DNA from: Aliisedimentitalea scapharcae | GTDB lineage: Bacteria > Pseudomonadota > Alphaproteobacteria > Rhodobacterales > Rhodobacteraceae | Assembly (NCBI RefSeq): GCF_045277565.1 | Contig: NZ_CP123586.1 | Coordinates: 1-64,000, forward strand | Reading direction: 5' to 3' | Length of the DNA: 64,000 nt | Shown here: positions 8,082 to 16,265 of the stretch, one piece after another | Layout: every line of letters begins with the position of its first letter | How positions within the stretch are numbered: position 1 is the first letter of the stretch | Program-made: the position numbers and the translations under genes | The notes under the pieces: model-generated | Seen by the model: the letters and a program-made list of their open reading frames with translations, nothing else | Databases searched by the model: none | Told to the model about the DNA's origin: nothing

Positions 8082-9597
8082 CCCTGTTCTGCGGCTGGAT
8101 GGGACTGCGCTGACCGTTGAGGATCTGCATCGGGCGTCGCATAGGGTCCCACGGATCGACCTGGATCCCGATGCGTTACGGGCGATGGCTGCCAGCCATG
8201 CGCTGGTACAACAGGCGATCCGCGAAAAGGTGGCCGTCTACGGTGTGACAACTGGGTTGGGTGCGCGATCGACTGAGGTTCTGGATACTGATGCATTGTC
8301 CGAATTTTCAGTTCAAACACTTCGGGGTCGAGCGCATGCCATTGGACCAGAAGAACAGCGCGAGGTCATTCGGGCCGGAATGATTGTGCGGCTCAATACG
8401 TTGCTATGTGGTCATAGCGGTGCTCGTCCCGAACTGGCGCAGCATCTGGCTGACTGCCTCGAGGCAGATTTGACGCCGGTATGTGGCCAGATTGGGTCTA
8501 TCGGTGCCGCGGATCTGGTTTTGAATGCAACTGTTGGTTTGGCATTGATTGGCGAAGGCGAAATGCGTCAAGCAAATGGCGAGGTCAGTTCCAGCGCCGA
8601 ACTCATGCGGGCTCATGGCATCGAGCCCTTTGTTCTTGCGCCGCGAGAAGGGCTGGCATTGGCCAATCATACCGGGTCTGTTGCGGGTGCGGCGGCGCTG
8701 GCTCTGTATGAGGCACAAACAGCCTTTGAAGCGGCGCAAACGGCTGTTGCCTTGTCGATGGTGGGGTTTCGCGCCAATCTGGGCCCACTGGATCCAACCA
8801 TTCTGGCGGTAAAGCCACATCCCGGTCAAATTTCGGTCGCAGCCGGTTTGAGCCACCGATTGGATGGAAGCGCATTGATGGACCCCGCGCAGGCACGCCG
8901 ATTGCAGGATCCTCTGTGCTTTCGAAATGTCGTGCAGATTCACGGTACGACCCAGACCGCGCTGACCCAGGCCATTGAATGCCTGAGGATTGAGATCAAC
9001 AGCGCCAGCGACAATCCCGTGGCCCTGGTCGACAGCAGAAAAATCATATCGAGCGGAGCCTTTTTCACGTCCGAAGTTACCAGCGTGATTGAGACCCTAA
9101 ACCGCAGTATTGTGCCGCTGGTCTTTGCTCAACTGGCCCGGATCAGCAAGCTGTTGAACCCTGTGTTCAGCGATCTTCCCAGTTTTCTGGCCAAACCGAA
9201 CAGCGCGTCAAATGGCTTTGCACCGATTATGAAACCAGCCGAGGCCCTTGCCAGCGAAATTGCGCATCAGGCTCAACCGGTGCCGATCTGGCCCAGTCTG
9301 AATGCCAATGGTGTCGAAGATTGCATGACGGGGTCGCCAACCGCGGTCAAAGCTCTGCGGCAGATCATCGACAGGCTACGACGACTGACGGCAATTGAAT
9401 TGATGGTGGCTGGCCAAGCTGTGGATCTGCACGGTGTCAACGGCGCATTGTCGCCGGCGTTGATAGATGTATTGACCAATCTGCGTAAAATATCCGAGCC
9501 GTTGGGCGCGGATCGTCCTCTTGGACTGGATATCGAGACGATCGCGGAGGCGATAGGTGAGAATGGGTTTGCGGGTGGTGTGATGTCGCGCGGGTAG
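8074..9597 (+). CDS. Histidine/aromatic ammonia-lyase family protein lacking the MIO triad
   Basis: A 507-residue HAL/PAL-family protein, close to HutH length. Conserved landmarks are VYGVTTGLGA (HutH YGxNTGFG), ALIGEGEM, LAPREGLALANHT, NSASDNPV and a SEIAHQAQPVPIWPS block. The cofactor segment is changed. HutH has GSVGASGDLAPL, whose Ala-Ser-Gly cyclises to 4-methylideneimidazole-5-one. Here the sequence is GSIGAADLVL, one residue shorter and with no Ala-Ser-Gly. MIO cannot form, so ordinary histidine deamination is unlikely. MIO-independent relatives exist; ergothionase, which eliminates trimethylamine from ergothioneine, is one I recall. Start ATG at 8074 overlaps the cyclodeaminase-like gene. 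Substrate unknown. Confidence 0.8.
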   Translation: MSDPVLRLDGTALTVEDLHRASHRVPRIDLDPDALRAMAASHALVQQAIREKVAVYGVTTGLGARSTEVLDTDALSEFSVQTLRGRAHAIGPEEQREVIRAGMIVRLNTLLCGHSGARPELAQHLADCLEADLTPVCGQIGSIGAADLVLNATVGLALIGEGEMRQANGEVSSSAELMRAHGIEPFVLAPREGLALANHTGSVAGAAALALYEAQTAFEAAQTAVALSMVGFRANLGPLDPTILAVKPHPGQISVAAGLSHRLDGSALMDPAQARRLQDPLCFRNVVQIHGTTQTALTQAIECLRIEINSASDNPVALVDSRKIISSGAFFTSEVTSVIETLNRSIVPLVFAQLARISKLLNPVFSDLPSFLAKPNSASNGFAPIMKPAEALASEIAHQAQPVPIWPSLNANGVEDCMTGSPTAVKALRQIIDRLRRLTAIELMVAGQAVDLHGVNGALSPALIDVLTNLRKISEPLGADRPLGLDIETIAEAIGENGFAGGVMSRG

Positions 9598-9830
9598 GGG
9601 GCTTTCAGATCCTAACAGCGCAGATCGCTCCGTTTGATTTCGACATTCAGGCCTGCGGCGTCACATCAGGTGGACCTGCTTGTCTTGTGAAAACACAAGG
9701 TTATGTACCGCATAAGAGGGGCACACGATCACGTCGTTGACGCCTCAGTCGGCACGATCCTTCGACCATTGATGTAGGTTTTCAGAAATCGCACCCCCTG
9801 TGAGCCGGCAGTCAATTCCGAGTAGAGGTG

Positions 9831-10868
9831 TTATTGACCTTTGGCGTGCATCTCACGTTTGCGGGCCCGGGTAATGCGCGTCGCCTCTTCGGAACCGTCA
9901 TGGTATGTGCCGAACCACTTGTCCCACGGCATTTCGGCATTGCCATAGTTGCATTCATAATACCGGTGGTGCAGCTGATGGAAAAAGGCTCCGATCAACA
10001 AGGCCTGGCGGTTTCTGGCCCATATAGCTTCGTATCCCGAATGTGATGACGCCGCACCCAACATCAGCCAATAGCCTAGGAATACCATGTGTACAGGATG
10101 GCTGGGCAGCACGAGCACGATCAGGATTGCGCTGAGATACCCAATGGCCTCGACTGGGTGCATCGACATTCCCGACCAAGGGCCGGTATTGACGTTCCGA
10201 TGGTGTACCGCATGGACGTATTTGTAGACAGCGGGTTGGTGCAGGGCCAGATGCACAACATAGAAGTGAAAGCTTTGCCAGATCGCAAGAAGCGGGAATA
10301 GCGCCAGGAACCAGATCGGATGAGCGGTAAAGGAGAGCGTTGCGATGAAATCGTTGGCATAGCTCCACCGCAGGGCGGTTTCGAAGCCGGACAGGCACGT
10401 CGCGCCAAAGACCATAGAGTAATAAATGTTGTCCCAGGTCTGATAGCCGAATTTATACAGCGCGTTCTTGCGCTTCATATAGGGTCGAGGGTCATATTTC
10501 AGCAACTTGCCCTGCCCGTCGATCCCGTAGAACCAAAGGTGAAGGCCTCCTGCCACAACCAGCAGCAAGACCCAGTTGCGCACAAAAACCCACGCGACCC
10601 AATCAAAGGCAAAAACCATTTGCTCTGGGCCAACCGGTTGCAGCCAGTAGGCAACAACAAAGGCCAGTGCTACATAGATCGAACGATCCGATACCTGCAA
10701 ATAGTTCTGCCAGACCCATTTTGCCAGCGTTCCGAATTTCGGAGGCCAGTTCCAATAGGGGGCGAAACTGACCGGCAAATTTGGGTGCCAATGCCATTCG
10801 CGGCTCATGGGGGCGGAGGTGGTTCGGGTCTTGGTCTTGTCCGTGGATGGGGTGTCGATGCTCGTCAT
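9831..10868 (-). CDS. Sterol desaturase / fatty acid hydroxylase family membrane protein
   Basis: A 345-residue integral membrane protein with the di-iron histidine boxes of the fatty acid hydroxylase superfamily: HFYVVH (about residue 202), HAVHHRN (about 221) and HQLHHRYYECNYG (about 303). Hydrophobic segments lie at about 65-85, 95-115, 185-205 and 245-270. Family members use O2 and two irons to hydroxylate or desaturate lipids and related hydrophobic substrates at the membrane. RBS AGGACAGGAC lies just before the ATG. It is last in a minus-strand operon behind the PanB-like and hydroxyisobutyrate-dehydrogenase-like genes. The 233-base gap to the lyase gene is convergent and holds only a small hairpin. 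Confidence 0.82.
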   Translation of the reverse strand: MTSIDTPSTDKTKTRTTSAPMSREWHWHPNLPVSFAPYWNWPPKFGTLAKWVWQNYLQVSDRSIYVALAFVVAYWLQPVGPEQMVFAFDWVAWVFVRNWVLLLVVAGGLHLWFYGIDGQGKLLKYDPRPYMKRKNALYKFGYQTWDNIYYSMVFGATCLSGFETALRWSYANDFIATLSFTAHPIWFLALFPLLAIWQSFHFYVVHLALHQPAVYKYVHAVHHRNVNTGPWSGMSMHPVEAIGYLSAILIVLVLPSHPVHMVFLGYWLMLGAASSHSGYEAIWARNRQALLIGAFFHQLHHRYYECNYGNAEMPWDKWFGTYHDGSEEATRITRARKREMHAKGQ

Positions 10869-10964
10869 GTCCTGTCCTTTCCTGAAATGGTTGTGGGTTT
10901 CAGGTTGGCGGGGGAGGGGGCTCGTATGGGTATTTTCGGGATGCTTTGCCGGTCATGGCCGAGC

Positions 10965-11801
10965 CTACTGGTGAAACGGGCGACGTTTGTCCAACGCTTC
11001 GCGCAGTTTTTCATGTTCGCCCGGTTTCATTGCGACACTGGTGGTGCAGTCCGGGTAGCTGCCGTTCAGAACGGCAGCGCGAAAGGCGGTCAGGCCTTTC
11101 ATCCGCTCGACTTCCATTGCTGCGCGGGCCGAGGCCATATCAGCAAATGCTCTGGCGTGACGGGGCGCGTTTGGAGTGTCGCCACAGGCATCGTCCTGGA
11201 ACAGGAAAATCACATCCGCGGCCCCGCCGGATCCGATCGAGTGGGTAATCAGTCTGGTGCGTGGGCTGATCTCGGCAATGGCTTCGTCTGCGACGCATTC
11301 CAATTCAACCGCATAGGCGCCTGCATCCTCCAGTCGGCGTAGATCTTCGGCCAGGCTCATCGCTTCATCGGCGGTGCGCCCATACGCGCGTAACCCCCCG
11401 ATCCTGGTCGATAAGCGGGGCACCAGACCCAGATGCCCCTGAACGGCCAGCCCTTCGTCGGCCAACAGTTCTACGGCCTTCAAACTCCGCATGGTGTAAA
11501 CCGCGTCGGCTCCGGCCGTAGCGGCGCGGATACCAGCTCGCAGTATATCCTGATGTGTTTCATAGTCGGAGGCCATCAAAGCCGCAGTGGTAAATGTGTT
11601 GGGTGCGCCTGCACGCACCTCGGCCAGGTCGTGGTCGACGATCGATAGGTGGTCGATCGCCGCCGCTTCGGCCGCTGCTGCCTCGGTTCGGTTGACGGCA
11701 GTTGTCTGCACGAGTTTGCGCAGCCCCTTTCCGGCCACAATGTCCGCTACCGTCAGGTTGCGCGCGGCGGGAACCCCTCCAAAGGTGTAGATCCGTTTCA
11801 T
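10965..11801 (-). CDS. Divergent PanB-like (ketopantoate hydroxymethyltransferase family) TIM-barrel protein
   Basis: A 278-residue protein whose middle resembles PanB: VQGHLGLVPR (PanB GHLGLTPQ), AYGRTADEAMSLAEDLRRLEDAGAYAVELECV (PanB GAxxxVLECVP). PanB transfers a hydroxymethyl group from methylene-tetrahydrofolate to 2-oxoisovalerate using a divalent metal. The N-terminal half is poorly conserved: the GDSLGM metal segment is replaced by IVDHDLA, and the usual VKxEGG segment reads VYTMRS, so at least one metal ligand appears lost. The fold is likely kept, the reaction probably altered. It sits 18 bases behind the dehydrogenase gene. HpcH/citrate-lyase-type aldolase is an alternative, less good match. 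Confidence 0.6.
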   Translation of the reverse strand: MKRIYTFGGVPAARNLTVADIVAGKGLRKLVQTTAVNRTEAAAAEAAAIDHLSIVDHDLAEVRAGAPNTFTTAALMASDYETHQDILRAGIRAATAGADAVYTMRSLKAVELLADEGLAVQGHLGLVPRLSTRIGGLRAYGRTADEAMSLAEDLRRLEDAGAYAVELECVADEAIAEISPRTRLITHSIGSGGAADVIFLFQDDACGDTPNAPRHARAFADMASARAAMEVERMKGLTAFRAAVLNGSYPDCTTSVAMKPGEHEKLREALDKRRPFHQ

Positions 11802-11819
11802 GGCTGCTACCCTTCGGTC

Positions 11820-12785
11820 TTATTCAGCGGCTTTCAGGGGACGGCCCTGCGGGATGACTTCGTATCCGGGTTCCTCCGGTTCATCGTCCAGCATTTCCGG
11901 CGGAAAACCCGGCGCGCGGATGTCCAGTCCAGTGGCCTCTTCCAGGCGTTTGATGATGTTGGGCGAATAACAGCGTTCGCCAAAACGGTTGATGCCGTCA
12001 TCAAAGATATCGACCAGCTTGGGTGAGATTTCCAACGGTACATTGTGACGGTCGGCAACCTGCTGGAACAGGCCAGCGTCCTTCTTTACCAAATCCATGG
12101 TGAATGAGATGTCTCGGGATCCATTCAGGATCACCTGGCTTTCGGTTTCATGCACAAACGACGTGCCCGAGCTGATCTTCATCGCCTCATAGGTGGTGTT
12201 CAGATCCATGCCAGCCGCCTTGGCCGTCACTAGTGCCTCGCAGCAGGTCACCAGGTTGGCAGTGGCCAGATAATTGGTGACTACCTTCAGAACCGAAGCC
12301 GACCCGAGGTCGCCGGTATGAAGGATCCGGCGGCCCATTGTTTTCAGAAAGGGGGCGATTTGTTCAAATGTGGCCCGGTCGCACCCGGCAAAAATCGAGA
12401 TATTTCCAGTGGCTGCCCGGTGGCACCCGCCTGAAACCGGGCAATCTACTGCCGCGCCGCCGCGGCCCATGACCATCGCGCCGAGACGTTTGACTTCTTC
12501 TTCGTCGGTGGTGGACATCTCCATCCAGATCTTGCCAGCCGTTACTTCGGGCAGCATCTGCTGCATGACCGCATCGGATGCAGTGGGCGATGGCAGGCAG
12601 GTGATAACCGCGTCGCAATCGCGCATCAGCTGCGCCGGACCATCGGCCTGTTTTGCCCCGCGGCTGACAAAATCGGTGACCAGTTCGGGGTTTAGGTCAT
12701 GAACGGTTAGGTCGATGCCATTGCGGAGCAGCGAACCCGAAAGCTTGCCTCCGACATTACCCAGACCGATAAATCCAACTTTCAT
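11820..12785 (-). CDS. 3-hydroxyisobutyrate dehydrogenase family oxidoreductase
   Basis: A 321-residue beta-hydroxyacid dehydrogenase. The Rossmann start GFIGLGNVGGKLSGSL lies at residues 4-19, the substrate loop CPVSGGCHRAATGNISIFAG at about 115-135, and the catalytic pair in LGSASVLKVVTNYLA (Lys and the Asn four residues on) at about 165-180. It oxidises or reduces a 3-hydroxy acid with NAD(P). A C-terminal tail of about 25 residues (ending PQGRPLKAAE) goes beyond the usual length near 295. It is first in the operon with the PanB-like and sterol-desaturase-like genes, divergent from a LysR gene. Good AAGGAA ribosome-binding site. Substrate unknown. Confidence 0.85.
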   Translation of the reverse strand: MKVGFIGLGNVGGKLSGSLLRNGIDLTVHDLNPELVTDFVSRGAKQADGPAQLMRDCDAVITCLPSPTASDAVMQQMLPEVTAGKIWMEMSTTDEEEVKRLGAMVMGRGGAAVDCPVSGGCHRAATGNISIFAGCDRATFEQIAPFLKTMGRRILHTGDLGSASVLKVVTNYLATANLVTCCEALVTAKAAGMDLNTTYEAMKISSGTSFVHETESQVILNGSRDISFTMDLVKKDAGLFQQVADRHNVPLEISPKLVDIFDDGINRFGERCYSPNIIKRLEEATGLDIRAPGFPPEMLDDEPEEPGYEVIPQGRPLKAAE

Positions 12786-12811
12786 ACGCCCGTTCCTTGT
12801 TCAACTTTGGC

Positions 12812-12866
12812 CAGACCAGCCAAAGAAGTTTCTGACTGGTCTGTTGATTTACGAAGATTGCAATCT
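12812..12866. promoter_or_regulatory. Candidate LysR operator elements in divergent promoter region
   Basis: CAGACCAG (12812-12819) and CTGGTCTG (12836-12843) form a perfect inverted repeat with a 16-base spacer. AGATTGCAATCT (12855-12866) is a perfect 12-bp palindrome. Both lie between the dehydrogenase start (12785) and the LysR start (12920). Binding is inferred from position and symmetry only. Confidence 0.5.
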
Positions 12867-12919
12867 GAAAGTAAAACGAATAAAAAGAGCAAAAATCACC
12901 AAAAATAATTGGTTGTAAT

Positions 12920-13795
12920 ATGCCCAAGTTCCCCAATCTGATCTGGCTGCGGTCCTTTGAATGCGCTGCACGGCATATGAATTTCACTGCCGCGGCTGCC
13001 GAACTGGGCATCACTCAAACAGCCCTGAGCCTGCATGTACGGTCGTTGGAAGCAGAGCTGGGGTGCCAGCTGTTTACCCGCGCTGCGCGCCATCTGACCC
13101 TGACCGAGGTAGGACAGGCTTATGCTTTTTCGCTGCGCCGTTCTTTGGGGGATATCGCGCTTTCGACGACGAGCCTGTTTGGGAGCTCCAACGCACAAGT
13201 TTTGACAGTCCGAGCTCCGATTTCCACAGCAGCCTTTTGTCTTGCACATAGGTTGCCGGACTTCATGAATTCTCATCCTGGCGTCTCTATTCGAATGGTT
13301 TCGAACATTTGGGCCGAATCCGCCGGGCGTGAGAATGTGGATGTCGAGCTGCGTTTGGGGATCGGAGGATGGGATGACGTCCCGGCGCGGAAAATTTCTA
13401 AGGAACGGATTGTTCCGATCTCCAGCCGGACCACTGGCTCCAAAACCCTTTCCGTCCAGACATTGCAGCAGGGATCTTTGGTTGCGATCCTGGGATTCGA
13501 GGATATGTGGCATCGATATCTGACGGCTTTTGGTCTGCAACCGACGGATGACACACCGCCCTATGCCGTGGATACAACGGTGGCTGCCGTCGACATCGTC
13601 GCTGCAGGTGGTGGACATGCCCTGGTGCTGGAACGGTTTGCGGCCTCGGCCATTGCGGCCGGTCGATCAATCTCTATCGTTGGGGATCCGGTCCCGATTG
13701 AGCAGAGCCATTTTATTCTCGATGGTTCCATGCCGGACGCAAGTGGCCCAGCGAAACAACTGTTTGAAGCGTGGTTGGAAGCGGAGTTTGCATAG
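12920..13795 (+). CDS. LysR-family regulator
   Basis: A 291-residue LysR-type regulator of the GcvA-like branch. The HTH lies at about 5-62 (FPNLIWLRSFECAARHMN, then FTAAAAELGITQTALSLHVR), followed by the periplasmic-binding-protein-like effector domain. It is divergent from the three-gene operon at 9831-12785, with a 134-base region containing two palindromes, so it is its probable activator. The ribosome-binding site is weak. Ligand unknown. Confidence 0.85.
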   Translation: MPKFPNLIWLRSFECAARHMNFTAAAAELGITQTALSLHVRSLEAELGCQLFTRAARHLTLTEVGQAYAFSLRRSLGDIALSTTSLFGSSNAQVLTVRAPISTAAFCLAHRLPDFMNSHPGVSIRMVSNIWAESAGRENVDVELRLGIGGWDDVPARKISKERIVPISSRTTGSKTLSVQTLQQGSLVAILGFEDMWHRYLTAFGLQPTDDTPPYAVDTTVAAVDIVAAGGGHALVLERFAASAIAAGRSISIVGDPVPIEQSHFILDGSMPDASGPAKQLFEAWLEAEFA

Positions 13796-13862
13796 GCCAA
13801 TGTCCCTTGTCGCCATTTGTGCAATTCGCGCTATTGTGGAATGGAATTGTTGCTGAACATTC

Positions 13863-14195
13863 ATGGAGCATTCTGAAGTGACTGAGCGATTGAAATTTAC
13901 AGATTCTCGATGGATGGCGCGCCGGCTGAGGGCCGCCAGGGCCTTGTTGGGTGCAACCCGCGAAGAACTTGCCTTGGGTGCAGGTCTGGCAACGAAAATC
14001 ATTGAAGAAGCCGAAACCGAAGTATCGTTTCCAACAGCGCCGGAATGGTCAAGAATACTCAATCACTTGAATGAAAACGGTGTCCGGGCAACGGAATATG
14101 GTGTTGAATTTGATCCTGCCATAGTTGAACGCCCGGAACGTGCCGCTCTTATCTGGTCACCCAAAGTCATCAAGGATCCGTTGTTTCCGGGGTGA
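13863..14195 (+). CDS. Small protein with Xre-like helix-turn-helix
   Basis: A 110-residue protein. Residues about 17-75 (MARRLRAARALLGATREELA, then LATKIIEEAETEVSFPTAPEW) match the shape of a Cro/C1-type HTH: a helix, then LGATREELA as the first HTH helix, then the recognition helix. The C-terminus is short and unrecognised. An alternative GTG start at 13878 has GGAG 9 bases upstream and may be the real one. It lies between a LysR gene and the end of galE (convergent). Target unknown. Confidence 0.6.
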   Translation: MEHSEVTERLKFTDSRWMARRLRAARALLGATREELALGAGLATKIIEEAETEVSFPTAPEWSRILNHLNENGVRATEYGVEFDPAIVERPERAALIWSPKVIKDPLFPG

Positions 14196-14226
14196 TATGT
14201 TCAGCACCGGGACGACCGCGAACCAA

Positions 14227-15237
14227 TCAGGCCTGATACCCTTCCGGGTTGCGGCTTTGCCAGTTCCAATGGTCGCGGCACATGGTGTCGATGTCACGCC
14301 ACGCGCGCCATCCGAGCAACTCCAACGCTTTTGACGCGTCTGCAAAGCAGCTGGCCGCATCGCCTGCGCGACGGTTCTGATGTTCTACGGGAATGTCGCG
14401 ACCCGAGGCGCGGGCAAAGGCATCGACCATCTCCAGAACTGTTGAACAATTGCCTGTGCCAAGATTGACTTCGAACAGCGTCGGGGCCTCCAGCACCTTG
14501 AGCGCAGCAATGTGACCCTCTGCCAGATCGACCACATGCAAGTAATCCCTTTCGCCCGTGCCATCGAGCGTTGGGTAATCGTCTCCAAAAACTTTCAGAG
14601 ATGAACGCAGACCACTGGCAACTTGGGCGATATAGGGCATCAGATTGGTTGGGACACCCTTGGGGTCTTCACCGATTTCGCCGCTACTATGGGCACCGAC
14701 CGGATTGAAATACCGCAGGATTCCGATGGACCACGACGGATCTGATGCATAGAGGTCCCGTAGAACGTCTTCGATCATCAGTTTGGTCCGCCCATAGGGG
14801 TTCAGGGCGCGCAGCGGGTGGTTTTCGGTGATCGGCAGCCACCGGGGATCGCCATAGACCGTCGCCGACGAGCTAAAGACCAACCTGCGAACATTGCAGT
14901 CTTCCATAGCATCCAATAGCGAGATCGTCCCAAATACGTTGTTGTTGTAGAAAGACAGCGGGTTCGAGACGGAGTCTCCCACCGCCTTGAGGCCCGCGAA
15001 GTGAATGACGCCGCCGCACCTGTGCTCTTGCAATGTCTTGCGTACCAGATTCCCGTCCTGGATATCGCCCCGAACAATATCCAACGTCCGTCCAGCCAGG
15101 CGTTGAACCCGGCGCAGCGCTTCGACATGACCGTTTGAAAAATTGTCGTAGACCACAACCTCATATCCCTGCTCCAGCAAGGCGAGACAGGTATGCGCGC
15201 CGATGTATCCGGCACCGCCCGTTACAAGGATCTTCAT
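14227..15237 (-). CDS. galE: UDP-glucose 4-epimerase
   Basis: A 336-residue short-chain epimerase. NAD motif GGAGYIGAHT at residues 7-16, catalytic Ser in FSSSATVYGDP and the Tyr-x-x-x-Lys NPYGRTKLMIE at about 147-157, plus the typical LRYFNPVGAH. It interconverts UDP-glucose and UDP-galactose in the cytoplasm. Its start overlaps the stop of the HlyD-like gene by 4 bases (ATGA), so it is the last gene of the exopolysaccharide operon and probably supplies sugar nucleotide to the glycosyltransferase. Confidence 0.93.
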   Translation of the reverse strand: MKILVTGGAGYIGAHTCLALLEQGYEVVVYDNFSNGHVEALRRVQRLAGRTLDIVRGDIQDGNLVRKTLQEHRCGGVIHFAGLKAVGDSVSNPLSFYNNNVFGTISLLDAMEDCNVRRLVFSSSATVYGDPRWLPITENHPLRALNPYGRTKLMIEDVLRDLYASDPSWSIGILRYFNPVGAHSSGEIGEDPKGVPTNLMPYIAQVASGLRSSLKVFGDDYPTLDGTGERDYLHVVDLAEGHIAALKVLEAPTLFEVNLGTGNCSTVLEMVDAFARASGRDIPVEHQNRRAGDAASCFADASKALELLGWRAWRDIDTMCRDHWNWQSRNPEGYQA

Positions 15238-16265
15238 TTGAACCTTACTTCCACCGGCAACCCTTCGACCCAGAATTCAGGTTCTTCATCAAGGGCTACC
15301 ACCACTTTTATCGCACGTTTTGAACCTTCAAACGGCCCGGCCAGTGCTGCGGGAATGGTCTCTGTAATCTGTGGAGGTTCCTTGACCACTCCGTCATAGC
15401 GGACCCGATCCGGAAAAATGACGACGACCGGGTTGCCGACCCTAGCGCGCCCAATACCTTCAGGCTGGAGGAACACATTGACCACTGGCGTATCGTAATT
15501 TGATAACTCGATCAGCAGATCGCCTTCGGTGACATATTCGCCTTCTTTGACAAAAATTCGATTTACCACGCCATCTTCGTTCGCGCGGGTATCCAACTGC
15601 TGTTGCTGAACTTCGGCGACAGCGATTTCCAGTTCAATAGCGCGGATTTCATCGGCCAGATCATGGGTGTAACGCAGGCTTTCCAGCCGCTCGAGGTCGA
15701 CAATATGTTGGCGTTCATCATGCGACAGCGCCCGGCGCATTTCATTCAGTTGCATTTGATCGGATAATTTGAACAGGCCCTTGTCCGCCAGCTGCTGATA
15801 ACGGGCTGCGATCTTGTCCTGCTTGCGGCGGGATTCTTCCAGTCGTTTTGTATAGGCGTCCAACGTGACCCGGAGGCTGGCAATCATTTGGTCCTGATAG
15901 GTTGTCAACACTTCAAGGTTGTTGCTCCAATGTTGGATCTTGCGATCGACTTCGGGCGAAGTCAGATCAAGCAGCTTTTGCCCAATCGAAACATTGTCGC
16001 CGGGTGCCACAGGGATCGAGGTGACAAATCCCGGGTTCGAGGCGCTCAGTCGAATGGGTTCTGTGGTCAATATACCATCGGCGCGAACCAGGATTTCTTC
16101 TTGCAACACCAACCAGCCCCAAATCAGGATCGGGCTGATTACCAGCAGGACCATGAAACGCCAACGCCACCGAAACCCGGCGCGCTTGGGTGCAGCGTAG
16201 TTGACTTGAAATCCTTCGTGGTTGGTAGGGTCTGTTTTCTTGACACCGTCGAACCGCACTTCCAT
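15234..16265 (-). CDS. HlyD/Alg44-like polysaccharide secretion membrane-fusion protein
   Basis: 343 residues. One membrane segment (about 33-53, FMVLLVISPILIWGWLVLQEE) is followed by a lipoyl half (ILVRADGILTTEP to VSIGQKLLDL), a coiled-coil hairpin (about 105-215), the second lipoyl half (ANEDGVVNRIFVKEGEYVTE, about 225-245) and a beta-barrel. There is no PilZ domain, unlike true Alg44. Start 16265 overlaps the stop of the GT2 gene (TGATG). Proteins of this type pair with processive GT2 synthases to move exopolysaccharide across the periplasm; the BgsA-BgsB mixed-linkage glucan pair is a comparable arrangement I recall. The polymer made here is unknown. Confidence 0.8.
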   Translation of the reverse strand: MEVRFDGVKKTDPTNHEGFQVNYAAPKRAGFRWRWRFMVLLVISPILIWGWLVLQEEILVRADGILTTEPIRLSASNPGFVTSIPVAPGDNVSIGQKLLDLTSPEVDRKIQHWSNNLEVLTTYQDQMIASLRVTLDAYTKRLEESRRKQDKIAARYQQLADKGLFKLSDQMQLNEMRRALSHDERQHIVDLERLESLRYTHDLADEIRAIELEIAVAEVQQQQLDTRANEDGVVNRIFVKEGEYVTEGDLLIELSNYDTPVVNVFLQPEGIGRARVGNPVVVIFPDRVRYDGVVKEPPQITETIPAALAGPFEGSKRAIKVVVALDEEPEFWVEGLPVEVRFK

